From contig CAMYXP010000001.1 in the NCBI GenBank assembly GCA_947303085.1, positions 310,001-374,000 on the forward strand: a DNA stretch of 64,000 bases, in the 5' to 3' direction. The notes beneath the pieces are model-generated. The model had not been told where the DNA came from, did not search any database, and was given only the letters and a program-made list of their open reading frames with translations. Origin of the DNA: an uncultured Bacteroidales bacterium (GTDB lineage: Bacteria > Bacteroidota > Bacteroidia > Bacteroidales > F082). Made by a program: the position numbers and the translations under genes. Position 1 is the first letter of the stretch. Each line of letters starts with the position of its first letter. Below, piece after piece: positions 57,617 to 64,000 of the stretch.

Positions 57617-58397
57617 GTTCCTTAAAATATCGGTCTGGGTGCTGACAATCGCCGCGATTGCCTGCCTGTGGTATTTTACCCGTAAGGAGCATGTGGAGCA
57701 TCCTCTGAAAGGCATGGAGCTGACGCTGATGCGTGAAACTGAGAATGGGTTTATTGTGAAAGATGCTGAGTATCAACAGATTATAAAGATTTGTGATACG
57801 GTTAAAAATAATGACATCACCAAAATCCCGCTCGACAGCGTCAGAAAATACATCGCCTCGATTCCGTGGGCTATCTACACCGACGCCAATATCACTCTCG
57901 ATGAGATTTTGGTGGTGAATATCGTTGAGTGTCAACCGATTATGAGGATTTATAACAAAGAAGGACGCTCAGTTTATCTCGATGAGGACGGAAGGATCTA
58001 CCCGACGAGGGCTAACTATACTCCGCATCTCCTCATCGGCAGCGGCAACATTAATTTCAAGGCTTTGAAGGGAAAATCGGCGAGCATATACGACAGCGAG
58101 TATGCGAAAAGCGACTTGCCGAAGGTTTTTAAAGTGATGAAATGTATCTTAAATAATTCATATTCAAATTGTTGCGTAAAGCAGCTTTATTATGACGGAA
58201 GAGATTTTGAGCTTGTGATGAACAACGTCGACCTAAAAGTGGTGCTTGGCGATGATCAGGATGTCGACGAGAAACTGATGAATATGAAATATTTCTTTGA
58301 GCAGATGCAAGGTTCTCCTGATTTGAAGAACTACAGCAAAATAAGCTTTAATTTTGTAAATCAAGTTGTTTGTACGAAAAATAAAACTAAAAAATAA
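57609..58397 (+). CDS. ftsQ: Division protein FtsQ
   Basis: A bitopic division protein that links FtsB/L to the ring, 262 residues. A membrane helix at about 7-24 is followed by a periplasmic region with weak POTRA-like character and the FtsQ-type segment DSVRKYIASIPWAIYTDANITLDEILVVNIVECQPIMRIY (about 76-116). It is identified mainly by topology and by position between murC and ftsA. Confidence 0.86.
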   Translation: MNKFLKISVWVLTIAAIACLWYFTRKEHVEHPLKGMELTLMRETENGFIVKDAEYQQIIKICDTVKNNDITKIPLDSVRKYIASIPWAIYTDANITLDEILVVNIVECQPIMRIYNKEGRSVYLDEDGRIYPTRANYTPHLLIGSGNINFKALKGKSASIYDSEYAKSDLPKVFKVMKCILNNSYSNCCVKQLYYDGRDFELVMNNVDLKVVLGDDQDVDEKLMNMKYFFEQMQGSPDLKNYSKISFNFVNQVVCTKNKTKK

Positions 58398-59764
58398 TGA
58401 GTAATCCTGTGTACATCGTAGGCCTCGACATCGGCACTACAAAGATCGCCTGTTTCGTCGGCGAAAAAGTTGAGAATGGAAAAATCATCATCCGTGGTTA
58501 TGGAAAAACGGAATCGACTGGTGTGAAACGCGGCATGGTTTTCAATATTGAGGAGACCGTGAACGCCATCCGCAGGGCTGTTGACATGGCTTCGGAGCAG
58601 TCGAATGTTGATATCAAGACGGTGAACGTCGGTATCGCCGGTCATCACATCCGTAGTGTGCAGCACCGCGGCGTGTTGATGCGCGACAACCCTAATGTGG
58701 AAATCACGGAGGAAGAAATCGAGAGACTGCGTCAGGATGTCTTCAAACTCGGCATGACACCGGGCGAGGAGATCATCGACGTCATCCCGCAAGAATATAT
58801 CGTCGACGACGAGATGGGAATTCGTCATCCTAAAGGCATGCTCGGCAGCAAGCTCGAGGCTAACTTCCATGTCATCATCGGACAGGTGGCGGCGGCTCGC
58901 AACATCGTGACCTGCATCAAACAGGCCGGTCTGGAGATGGAACACATGATTCTTGAGCCTATCGCATCGGCCGAGGCAGTGCTTGGCGAAGACGAGAAAG
59001 AGGCTGGCGTGGCACTCGTTGATATCGGCGGCGGCACAACAGATATCGCCATCTTCTACGATAACATCATCTACCACACAGCGGTCATCCCGTTCGGCGG
59101 CAACGTCATTACCGAAGACATCCGTCAGGGCTGCTCAATCATCAAGAAACACGCTGAAGAGATCAAGGTGAAGTTCGGCTCGGCAGTGGCAGGCGAGAAC
59201 CGCGACGATGAGGTGGTGTCAATTCCTGGCATCCGTGGGCGCGAACCGAAAGAAATATCTTTCAAGACATTGGCATCGATAATCCAGGCTCGTCTGAGCG
59301 AGATTTTCGACATAGTGAACAACGAGATTCAGAAGGTCAACAGCGAGCATAAGCTCATCGCCGGCATCGTCCTCACGGGTGGTGGCGCCATGATGAAACA
59401 CATCCAGCAGCTGGCGGCATTCAAGACAGGTCTCGACGTGCGCATCGGCTACCCGAACGAATATCTTGCCAACGACACAGCCGAAGAACTCGCATCGCCG
59501 ATGTATTCAACCGGTGTCGGTCTCGTCATCGAAGGTATCGCCCGTTACGAAAACGCCTTGAAACACGGTCAGGCAGTGGGTAACAACGATGCCAGAAAGA
59601 TTGACATCAGCGATATAGAAGAGACATCATCATCGGAAGAGCCAAGAGAGCCTAAAGAAAGCAATGGCGGCCTGTTCCGTCGCTGGGGACAGTCTATCAT
59701 CACCACTTTCGCGGGAAAATTTCTCAAAGATGATGAGATTGATAATGAAAAACTTGATAATTAA
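58397..59764 (+). CDS. ftsA: Division protein FtsA
   Basis: An actin-like ATPase that tethers FtsZ to the membrane, 455 residues. VGLDIGTTKIACFVGE near 8-23 is the phosphate-1 loop, VGIAGHHIRS near 80-90 lies in the 1C domain, VALVDIGGGTTDIAIF near 200-215 is phosphate 2, and IVLTGGGAMMKHI near 320 the adenosine loop. The C-terminal RRWGQSIITTFAGKFLKDDE region is the membrane-targeting amphipathic helix. It shares one base with ftsQ. Confidence 0.96.
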   Translation: MSNPVYIVGLDIGTTKIACFVGEKVENGKIIIRGYGKTESTGVKRGMVFNIEETVNAIRRAVDMASEQSNVDIKTVNVGIAGHHIRSVQHRGVLMRDNPNVEITEEEIERLRQDVFKLGMTPGEEIIDVIPQEYIVDDEMGIRHPKGMLGSKLEANFHVIIGQVAAARNIVTCIKQAGLEMEHMILEPIASAEAVLGEDEKEAGVALVDIGGGTTDIAIFYDNIIYHTAVIPFGGNVITEDIRQGCSIIKKHAEEIKVKFGSAVAGENRDDEVVSIPGIRGREPKEISFKTLASIIQARLSEIFDIVNNEIQKVNSEHKLIAGIVLTGGGAMMKHIQQLAAFKTGLDVRIGYPNEYLANDTAEELASPMYSTGVGLVIEGIARYENALKHGQAVGNNDARKIDISDIEETSSSEEPREPKESNGGLFRRWGQSIITTFAGKFLKDDEIDNEKLDN

Positions 59765-59775
59765 AAAATAAAACA

Positions 59776-61452
59776 ATGGACTTAGTAAGATTTGACGAAC
59801 CGGAAAAAAAGCCTAACATTATCAAGGTGATGGGTGTTGGCGGTGGCGGTAGCAACGCTGTCACGCACATGTTTTCGGAAGGAATAACAGGTGTCGACTT
59901 CATCCTTTGCAACACCGATGACCAGGCTCTGCAGAAGAGTCCTGTCGAAAACAAGCTGCACATCGGCGACCACGCTCTTGGCGCGGGCAATGTCCCGGCT
60001 GCCGGACGTCAGGCTGCTGAGCAGACGGAAGACAAGATCCGTGAGGCGCTTGAGGGTGACACCAAGATGCTGTTCATCACAGCCGGTATGGGTGGCGGTA
60101 CAGGCACAGGAGCCGCCCCTGTAGTGGCAAGGATAGCACGCGAACTGGGAATCCTCACCGTCGGCATCGTGACACTGCCGTTCAGCTTCGAAGGCAAACG
60201 CCGTCAGCAACAGGCGGCTGAAGGTATCGCCGAACTGCGTAAAAATGTAGACGCACTCCTCGTGATAAGCAACGACAAGCTCCGGGACGAATACGGTAAC
60301 ATGAAGCTCACCGACGCTTTCAAGATGGCCGACGACGTGTTGAAGATCGCTGCAAAAGGTATTGCCGAGATCATCACCGTGACTGGCTACGTCAACGTCG
60401 ACTTCGAAGATGTCAACAACGTGATGCGCGACAGCGGTAAGGCCATCATGGGATCGGGTTACGCCACCGGCGAGAACCGACACATGCTCGCGGTGGAGCA
60501 GGCGGTGCATTCGCCATTGCTCGACGACTCGGATATCACTGGAGCTAAGAATATCCTCGTTTACATCACTTCAGGAACAGAAGAGGTGAAACTCGACGAG
60601 GTGTCGGAAATCAACGAATATGTCCAGGAAGCTACCGGCAAGGTTTCGGAGATCATCTGGGGCAACGGCGAGGATTTGTCGCTGAAAGACGGCCTCCGCG
60701 TGACCATCATCGCCACAGGTTTCGGTGATGTCGAAGAAGATAAGAAAGAAGTTCATAAGGTTTATACATTTGCCGACAATAAGATTAAAGACCCTGAGAA
60801 AGAAGCGGCACGTCAGCCAGTGAACATCGTTTTCGCCGATAAGAAAGAAGAGGAAAAACCTGTTGAGGAAGAGATCCGTGTTTTCATCAAACATGAAGAG
60901 GAACCTGAGGCTAAACATGAGCCGGACATAAAGATTGAGCCGGAAGTTAAGCCGGAACCGAAGCAGCAGGAGCCATCGCAGCCGGTGAAACGTTATGTCC
61001 TCTATGAAGAAGAGGATAAATCGTTGAAAGACAAAGAGAAAGAGGAGGAAGATTTCAGCAACGACGGCGATAGTGGCATCACTGTGAAGAGAATTACACC
61101 TGAACCGACACAGCCGAGCGAGTCGTCTGCATCAACGATAAAGAAATTCGACAACCCGTTCACCGCCGACGATGACGACGTCGACGTGCCAGGATTTAAG
61201 AATATGGTTGCAACGAAACAGGTTCCGGCTAAGAAGCTCGACCAGAAAGAGATGCTTCGTCGCCAGCGTTTTATGTCGTTCAACACCGACTTCAAAAACA
61301 TGGCAAATATCGAGAATCTTGAAAACATCCCGGCATATGCCAGAATGGGCGTTAATATCGCGAAAGACGACGAGGAGATGTCACGTTATTCGGTGAATAA
61401 AGAGTCGGGACTGCGTGAGGAGAACTCGTTCCTTCATGATAATGTAGATTGA
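59776..61452 (+). CDS. ftsZ: Division protein FtsZ
   Basis: The tubulin-like GTPase that forms the division ring, 558 residues, longer than the roughly 380 of E. coli because of an extended linker. [13 protein letters not shown] near 17-29, [18 protein letters not shown] near 103-120 (GTP signature) and [15 protein letters not shown] near 206-220 are normal. The linker (about 330-500) is acidic and Pro-rich. The end [10 protein letters not shown] fits the C-terminal peptide type of Bacteroidota, which contacts FtsA. It is the last dcw gene. Confidence 0.97.
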   Translation: MDLVRFDEPEKKPNIIKVMGVGGGGSNAVTHMFSEGITGVDFILCNTDDQALQKSPVENKLHIGDHALGAGNVPAAGRQAAEQTEDKIREALEGDTKMLFITAGMGGGTGTGAAPVVARIARELGILTVGIVTLPFSFEGKRRQQQAAEGIAELRKNVDALLVISNDKLRDEYGNMKLTDAFKMADDVLKIAAKGIAEIITVTGYVNVDFEDVNNVMRDSGKAIMGSGYATGENRHMLAVEQAVHSPLLDDSDITGAKNILVYITSGTEEVKLDEVSEINEYVQEATGKVSEIIWGNGEDLSLKDGLRVTIIATGFGDVEEDKKEVHKVYTFADNKIKDPEKEAARQPVNIVFADKKEEEKPVEEEIRVFIKHEEEPEAKHEPDIKIEPEVKPEPKQQEPSQPVKRYVLYEEEDKSLKDKEKEEEDFSNDGDSGITVKRITPEPTQPSESSASTIKKFDNPFTADDDDVDVPGFKNMVATKQVPAKKLDQKEMLRRQRFMSFNTDFKNMANIENLENIPAYARMGVNIAKDDEEMSRYSVNKESGLREENSFLHDNVD

Positions 61453-61454
61453 TT

Positions 61455-62021
61455 ATGAATAGATTAGCTGTTTTTGTATCGGGCGGCGGCACCAACTTGC
61501 AACGCATAGCTGAGTATTTCACTCCGAATCCGGAAGTCGAGATAGCGTGCGTGGTGAGCAACAGCAAAGACGCTTATGCCAACCAGCGTGCGAAGAACCT
61601 CGGTATTCCGCTGATAATGATTGACCGTCAGAGGTTTAACGACAAAGCCTTTTCTGAAGAGCTGAAATCGCTGAAGATCGACTGGGTGGTGCTGGCAGGC
61701 TTTCTGTGGCTTGTGCCTCAGCATCTCATCGACGCTTTCCCGAACAAAATCATCAACATCCATCCGGCCTTGCTGCCAAAATACGGCGGAAAAGGATTCT
61801 ACGGACATCACGTCCACGAAGCGGTGGTGGCGGCGCACGAGAAGGAGTCGGGAATAACCATTCACTATGTGAATGAACACTACGACAGCGGAAATATCAT
61901 CTTCCAAACCAAGGTGGCACTCTCGAAAAACGACACTCCCGACGACGTGGCGGCGAAGATTCACGTCTTGGAGCAAATGAATTTTCCGGTGGTGATAGAG
62001 AATTTGTTATTTGAAAAATAA
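61455..62021 (+). CDS. purN: Phosphoribosylglycinamide formyltransferase
   Basis: A purine-synthesis enzyme that formylates GAR with 10-formyl-THF, about 188 residues. VFVSGGGTNLQRI near 5-17, VLAGFLWLVP near 79, INIHPALLPKYGGKGFYG near 98-115 (catalytic Asn and His) and HYVNEHYDSGNIIFQ near 136-150 (catalytic Asp) are complete. I use the ATG at 61455, 2 nt after the ftsZ stop, so it appears to be part of the dcw transcript. Confidence 0.95.
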   Translation: MNRLAVFVSGGGTNLQRIAEYFTPNPEVEIACVVSNSKDAYANQRAKNLGIPLIMIDRQRFNDKAFSEELKSLKIDWVVLAGFLWLVPQHLIDAFPNKIINIHPALLPKYGGKGFYGHHVHEAVVAAHEKESGITIHYVNEHYDSGNIIFQTKVALSKNDTPDDVAAKIHVLEQMNFPVVIENLLFEK

Positions 62022-62022
62022 T

Positions 62023-62030
62023 TATTTTTG
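62023..62030 (+). promoter_or_regulatory. -7 promoter element of the DUF2147 gene
   Basis: TATTTTTG, 14 nt upstream of the ATG at 62045. Confidence 0.55.
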
Positions 62031-62044
62031 CAAAAATTTTTAAG

Positions 62045-62449
62045 ATGAAAAAGATATTCTTAACAGCGTTGTTTTTTGCTATAGCATTGATTTCCAATGC
62101 TCAAATAGATAAGATTTTAGGTGAATGGAAGTCGGTCGACGACAAGACCGGCGAGGTCACTGGCATCATTTTGTTCTACAAAGGCGACAACGGACTTTAT
62201 TATGGCAAAACGACTCATGTGTATGAAAATGGCAAAGAACTTTTTGATGAGAAGTATATCGGCATGGTACTCGTGAAGGACTTCAAGCTGGAGGATGGTC
62301 AGCTGGTAGGCGGAACGCTTTACGAGCCGCACGAGGATAAGACTTATTACGGGAAAATATCGTATAATGCAAAAGATAACACGTTGATTGTCAGGGGTTC
62401 TCTCGACAGATACGGCTGGCTCGGACGGTCGCAAACGTGGATAAAATAG
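62045..62449 (+). CDS. Exported DUF2147 family protein
   Basis: A 134-residue protein with a signal peptide (about 1-19, ALISNA cleavage region) and a DUF2147 domain (ILGEWKSVDDKTGEVTGIILFYKGDNGLYYGK and onward). The family is a small beta-barrel of unknown role found in the periplasm of Bacteroidota and Proteobacteria. It stands alone with its own promoter. Confidence 0.87.
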   Translation: MKKIFLTALFFAIALISNAQIDKILGEWKSVDDKTGEVTGIILFYKGDNGLYYGKTTHVYENGKELFDEKYIGMVLVKDFKLEDGQLVGGTLYEPHEDKTYYGKISYNAKDNTLIVRGSLDRYGWLGRSQTWIK

Positions 62450-62476
62450 AGTTTCTATAACCAATAACTACTAAGT

Positions 62477-63820
62477 ATGAATAGATACGTCAGAAAGATA
62501 GCGGCGCTTATCAATATTAGGGAACATATTGATTATCAGACAGCTGACTCTTCAATCAGAAACAACATCGCATTCAGGGGCCCGAACGTCATCATTTTGG
62601 CGTGCGCCATTGTTATTGCGTCTGTAGGTTTGAACGTCAACTCCATCCCGGTCATCATCGGCGCCATGTTGATTTCACCGGTCATGGGTCCTATTTTGGG
62701 TTTGGGACTGGGTCTCGGCACCGAAGACGGCGAGTTGTTGAAAGATTCGCTGAAAAACTTCGCTATCATGGTGGGTATCAGTATCTTGGCATCGTCGGTG
62801 TTCTTCTTCCTGAGTCCTCTGACGTTGGAGAATCCGTCGGAGCTTCTGGCTCGTACCAACCCCACCATCTATGATGTGCTGATAGCGTTGTTTGGCGGTT
62901 TTGCCGGTATTCTTGAGACTTCCCGAAAGGAAAAAGGTACCGTGATTTCGGGTGTCGCCATCGCTACGGCTCTTATGCCGCCACTGTGTACCATTGGCTA
63001 TGGCATCTCACGACTGAACATCACATTCATGTTCGGCGCTTTGTATCTATTCCTCATCAACACCATTTTCATCGCTCTCGCCACCTTCCTTGCGGTGAAA
63101 TTCTTCAAATTTCCTATCGTTAAAGATGAAACAGGGGTGGTGGAAGGTAAACGCAAAGGCCTGTCGAAGAGCTGGTATGCCGTTATCCTTACAGTCATTA
63201 TTTTGCCGAGTATCTGGACAGCTATTAACGTGGTGAAGGAGAATAATTTCAAGATTCATGCCGCGCAGCTCGTTCAGGAAAACAAGAATATGGGCAGGAG
63301 TTTTATCTACGATTATAAGACCAATTATTCGAGGAAACTCTCGACAATCGATATCTTTGTGGCAGGCGAGATGCTTTCTGACGAAGCAAAGGAAATTCTT
63401 TATAATGATGCTGAAAATTATGGAATCATGCGAAATCAGATTGTCATCCACGAAGATGCCACTATAGTGCGTGAAAATATTTCTGAAGCTGAGCTGATGA
63501 AGAGTTTCTATGAGCATACCGACAAGAAAATCAAGATGTTAAACGACAGCATCGTTAAGCTGAATTTAAGTCTTGAAGCTTATAAGGAAAGTCAGATTCC
63601 AGTGGCTAAGATTGCGCAGGAACTCATCGCGATGCATCCTCAAATCAAAAATGTAAGCATTACCCGCGGCTCGACCGTCGATGCCGATACCCTTGTGGAA
63701 AATGAGCGTATCATGGTGTTTGTCATCACCAGTGACCGAATCGGCGAGGCGCAGCACAACCAGATTGAGAACTGGCTGAAGGTTCGTTTGAACAACGATA
63801 ATGTGTTACTCGTAAATTGA
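62477..63820 (+). CDS. DUF389 (TIGR00341) family membrane protein
   Basis: A 447-residue protein. Six or so helices occupy residues 35-265: NVIILACAIVIASVGLNVNSIPVIIGAMLISPVMGPILGLG (in part near 37-78) and ATALMPPLCTIGYGI near 160 are the DUF389 core. The C-terminal soluble part (about 270-447) is a helical and beta region. The molecular function is unknown. It converges with the last gene, with a 15-nt overlap of 3' ends. Confidence 0.87.
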   Translation: MNRYVRKIAALINIREHIDYQTADSSIRNNIAFRGPNVIILACAIVIASVGLNVNSIPVIIGAMLISPVMGPILGLGLGLGTEDGELLKDSLKNFAIMVGISILASSVFFFLSPLTLENPSELLARTNPTIYDVLIALFGGFAGILETSRKEKGTVISGVAIATALMPPLCTIGYGISRLNITFMFGALYLFLINTIFIALATFLAVKFFKFPIVKDETGVVEGKRKGLSKSWYAVILTVIILPSIWTAINVVKENNFKIHAAQLVQENKNMGRSFIYDYKTNYSRKLSTIDIFVAGEMLSDEAKEILYNDAENYGIMRNQIVIHEDATIVRENISEAELMKSFYEHTDKKIKMLNDSIVKLNLSLEAYKESQIPVAKIAQELIAMHPQIKNVSITRGSTVDADTLVENERIMVFVITSDRIGEAQHNQIENWLKVRLNNDNVLLVN

Positions 63821-64000
63821 GAAAATCATAAACGCGACGTAGCCAAGGGTGAGGATTGATCCCTCGAAACGCGATATTTTTCGGCCTTTTCCAGTGAAAA
63901 CCGTCGCCAGCATAATGGCGTTGGCGCAGAATAAAATCATCAGCTGATGGTTCATGTGTGCGTCAAACGGCAATGGAATTATCAGTGAGCTCACGCCGAG
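63806..64000 (-). CDS. C-terminal end of a calcium/sodium antiporter (partial)
   Basis: About 64 residues before the window edge are visible and belong to the end of a larger gene off the right edge. The last two helices, with GKGRKISRFEGSILTLGYVAFMIFSIYE at the very C-terminus, fit CaxA/YrbG-type Ca2+/Na+ antiporters. The assignment rests on this short tail only. Confidence 0.7.
   Translation of the reverse strand, partial: LGVSSLIIPLPFDAHMNHQLMILFCANAIMLATVFTGKGRKISRFEGSILTLGYVAFMIFSIYE

Noticed and set aside
59782..60510. 242-residue minus-strand frame opposite ftsZ, and 238-residue frame opposite ftsA (58361-59077)
   Set aside because: Both mirror strongly coding FtsZ and FtsA and have no recognisable features.
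1..64000. Prophage, integrative element or insertion sequence with transposase
   Set aside because: No integrase, transposase, phage structural or conjugation gene was seen; all large genes are housekeeping or envelope genes.

Overview
The window is a 64 kb chromosomal segment of a Bacteroidota bacterium, most likely a member of the Bacteroidales. The evidence is: -7 promoter elements of the form TAnnTTTG just upstream of many genes, almost no Shine-Dalgarno sequences, two proteins with type IX secretion (Por) sorting tails, a Bacteroidota-style dcw cluster (mraZ-rsmH-ftsL-ftsI-murE-mraY-murD-ftsW-murG-murC-ftsQ-ftsA-ftsZ), an HU-CCDC81/SPOR protein, DUF2851, and a suf operon of Bacteroidota type. 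It reads as core chromosome: there is no transposase, phage gene, integrase, rRNA operon or CRISPR array.

Layout. 1-2341: dusB (cut by the left edge) and an unknown three-gene membrane/PH-domain operon, all on the minus strand. 2588-9491: a membrane-anchored AraC-type regulator, mfd, tatA-tatC and a MATE exporter. 9490-10711: tRNA-Ala with its terminator, and a choline-kinase-like gene. 10708-15880: the minus-strand operon sufB-sufC-sufD-sufS-sufE-sufT. 15980-22455: a membrane protein of unknown function, a GT39-type glycosyltransferase, DUF2851, a coiled-coil protein, zapA, a 6S-like RNA and rny. 22561-28008: a small T9SS cargo protein, hutU, and a large C10 peptidase/beta-helix T9SS protein. 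28108-36738: a GT2 glycosyltransferase, tgt, an LptF/G permease, a deoxynucleoside kinase, kdsB, an HU-CCDC81/SPOR protein, trmB, pcm and a Gfo/Idh/MocA oxidoreductase. 36785-39122: a lipoprotein and a polyprenyl-phosphate sugar transferase. 39145-42352: tRNA-Leu-tig-clpP-clpX on the minus strand. 42416-46716: a DppC-like permease, dapD, tRNA-His, ruvX, def, a lipoprotein and engB. 46876-61452: the dcw cluster. 61455-64000: purN, a DUF2147 protein, a DUF389 protein and the end of a Ca/Na antiporter.

The main biological surprise is in the dcw cluster. The gene in the murD slot encodes only 178 residues, which correspond to the C-terminal (Mur ligase C) domain of MurD. The UDP-binding and ATPase domains are absent, and signature residues of the retained domain are changed. 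Two other core proteins are also reduced: trigger factor lacks the PPIase domain and carries a Lys/Ala-rich tail, and SufD lacks its N-terminal region. Together these suggest domain-level streamlining of housekeeping proteins in this lineage.

The second theme is non-coding structure. Several families of small repeats occupy the intergenic gaps: heptanucleotide tandem arrays that often begin at stop codons, a 74-bp MITE-like palindrome present in two near-identical inverted copies plus a half copy, a 9-bp array, two other palindromes, and a roughly 37-bp element that has entered a glycosyltransferase gene and is translated in frame. The engB-mraZ gap carries GTGGG boxes typical of MraZ operators and three DnaA-box-like nonamers. 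The terminators of tRNA-Ala and tRNA-His overlap the 3' ends of convergent protein genes. Promoter elements ending about 5 nt before some start codons suggest leaderless or nearly leaderless mRNAs.
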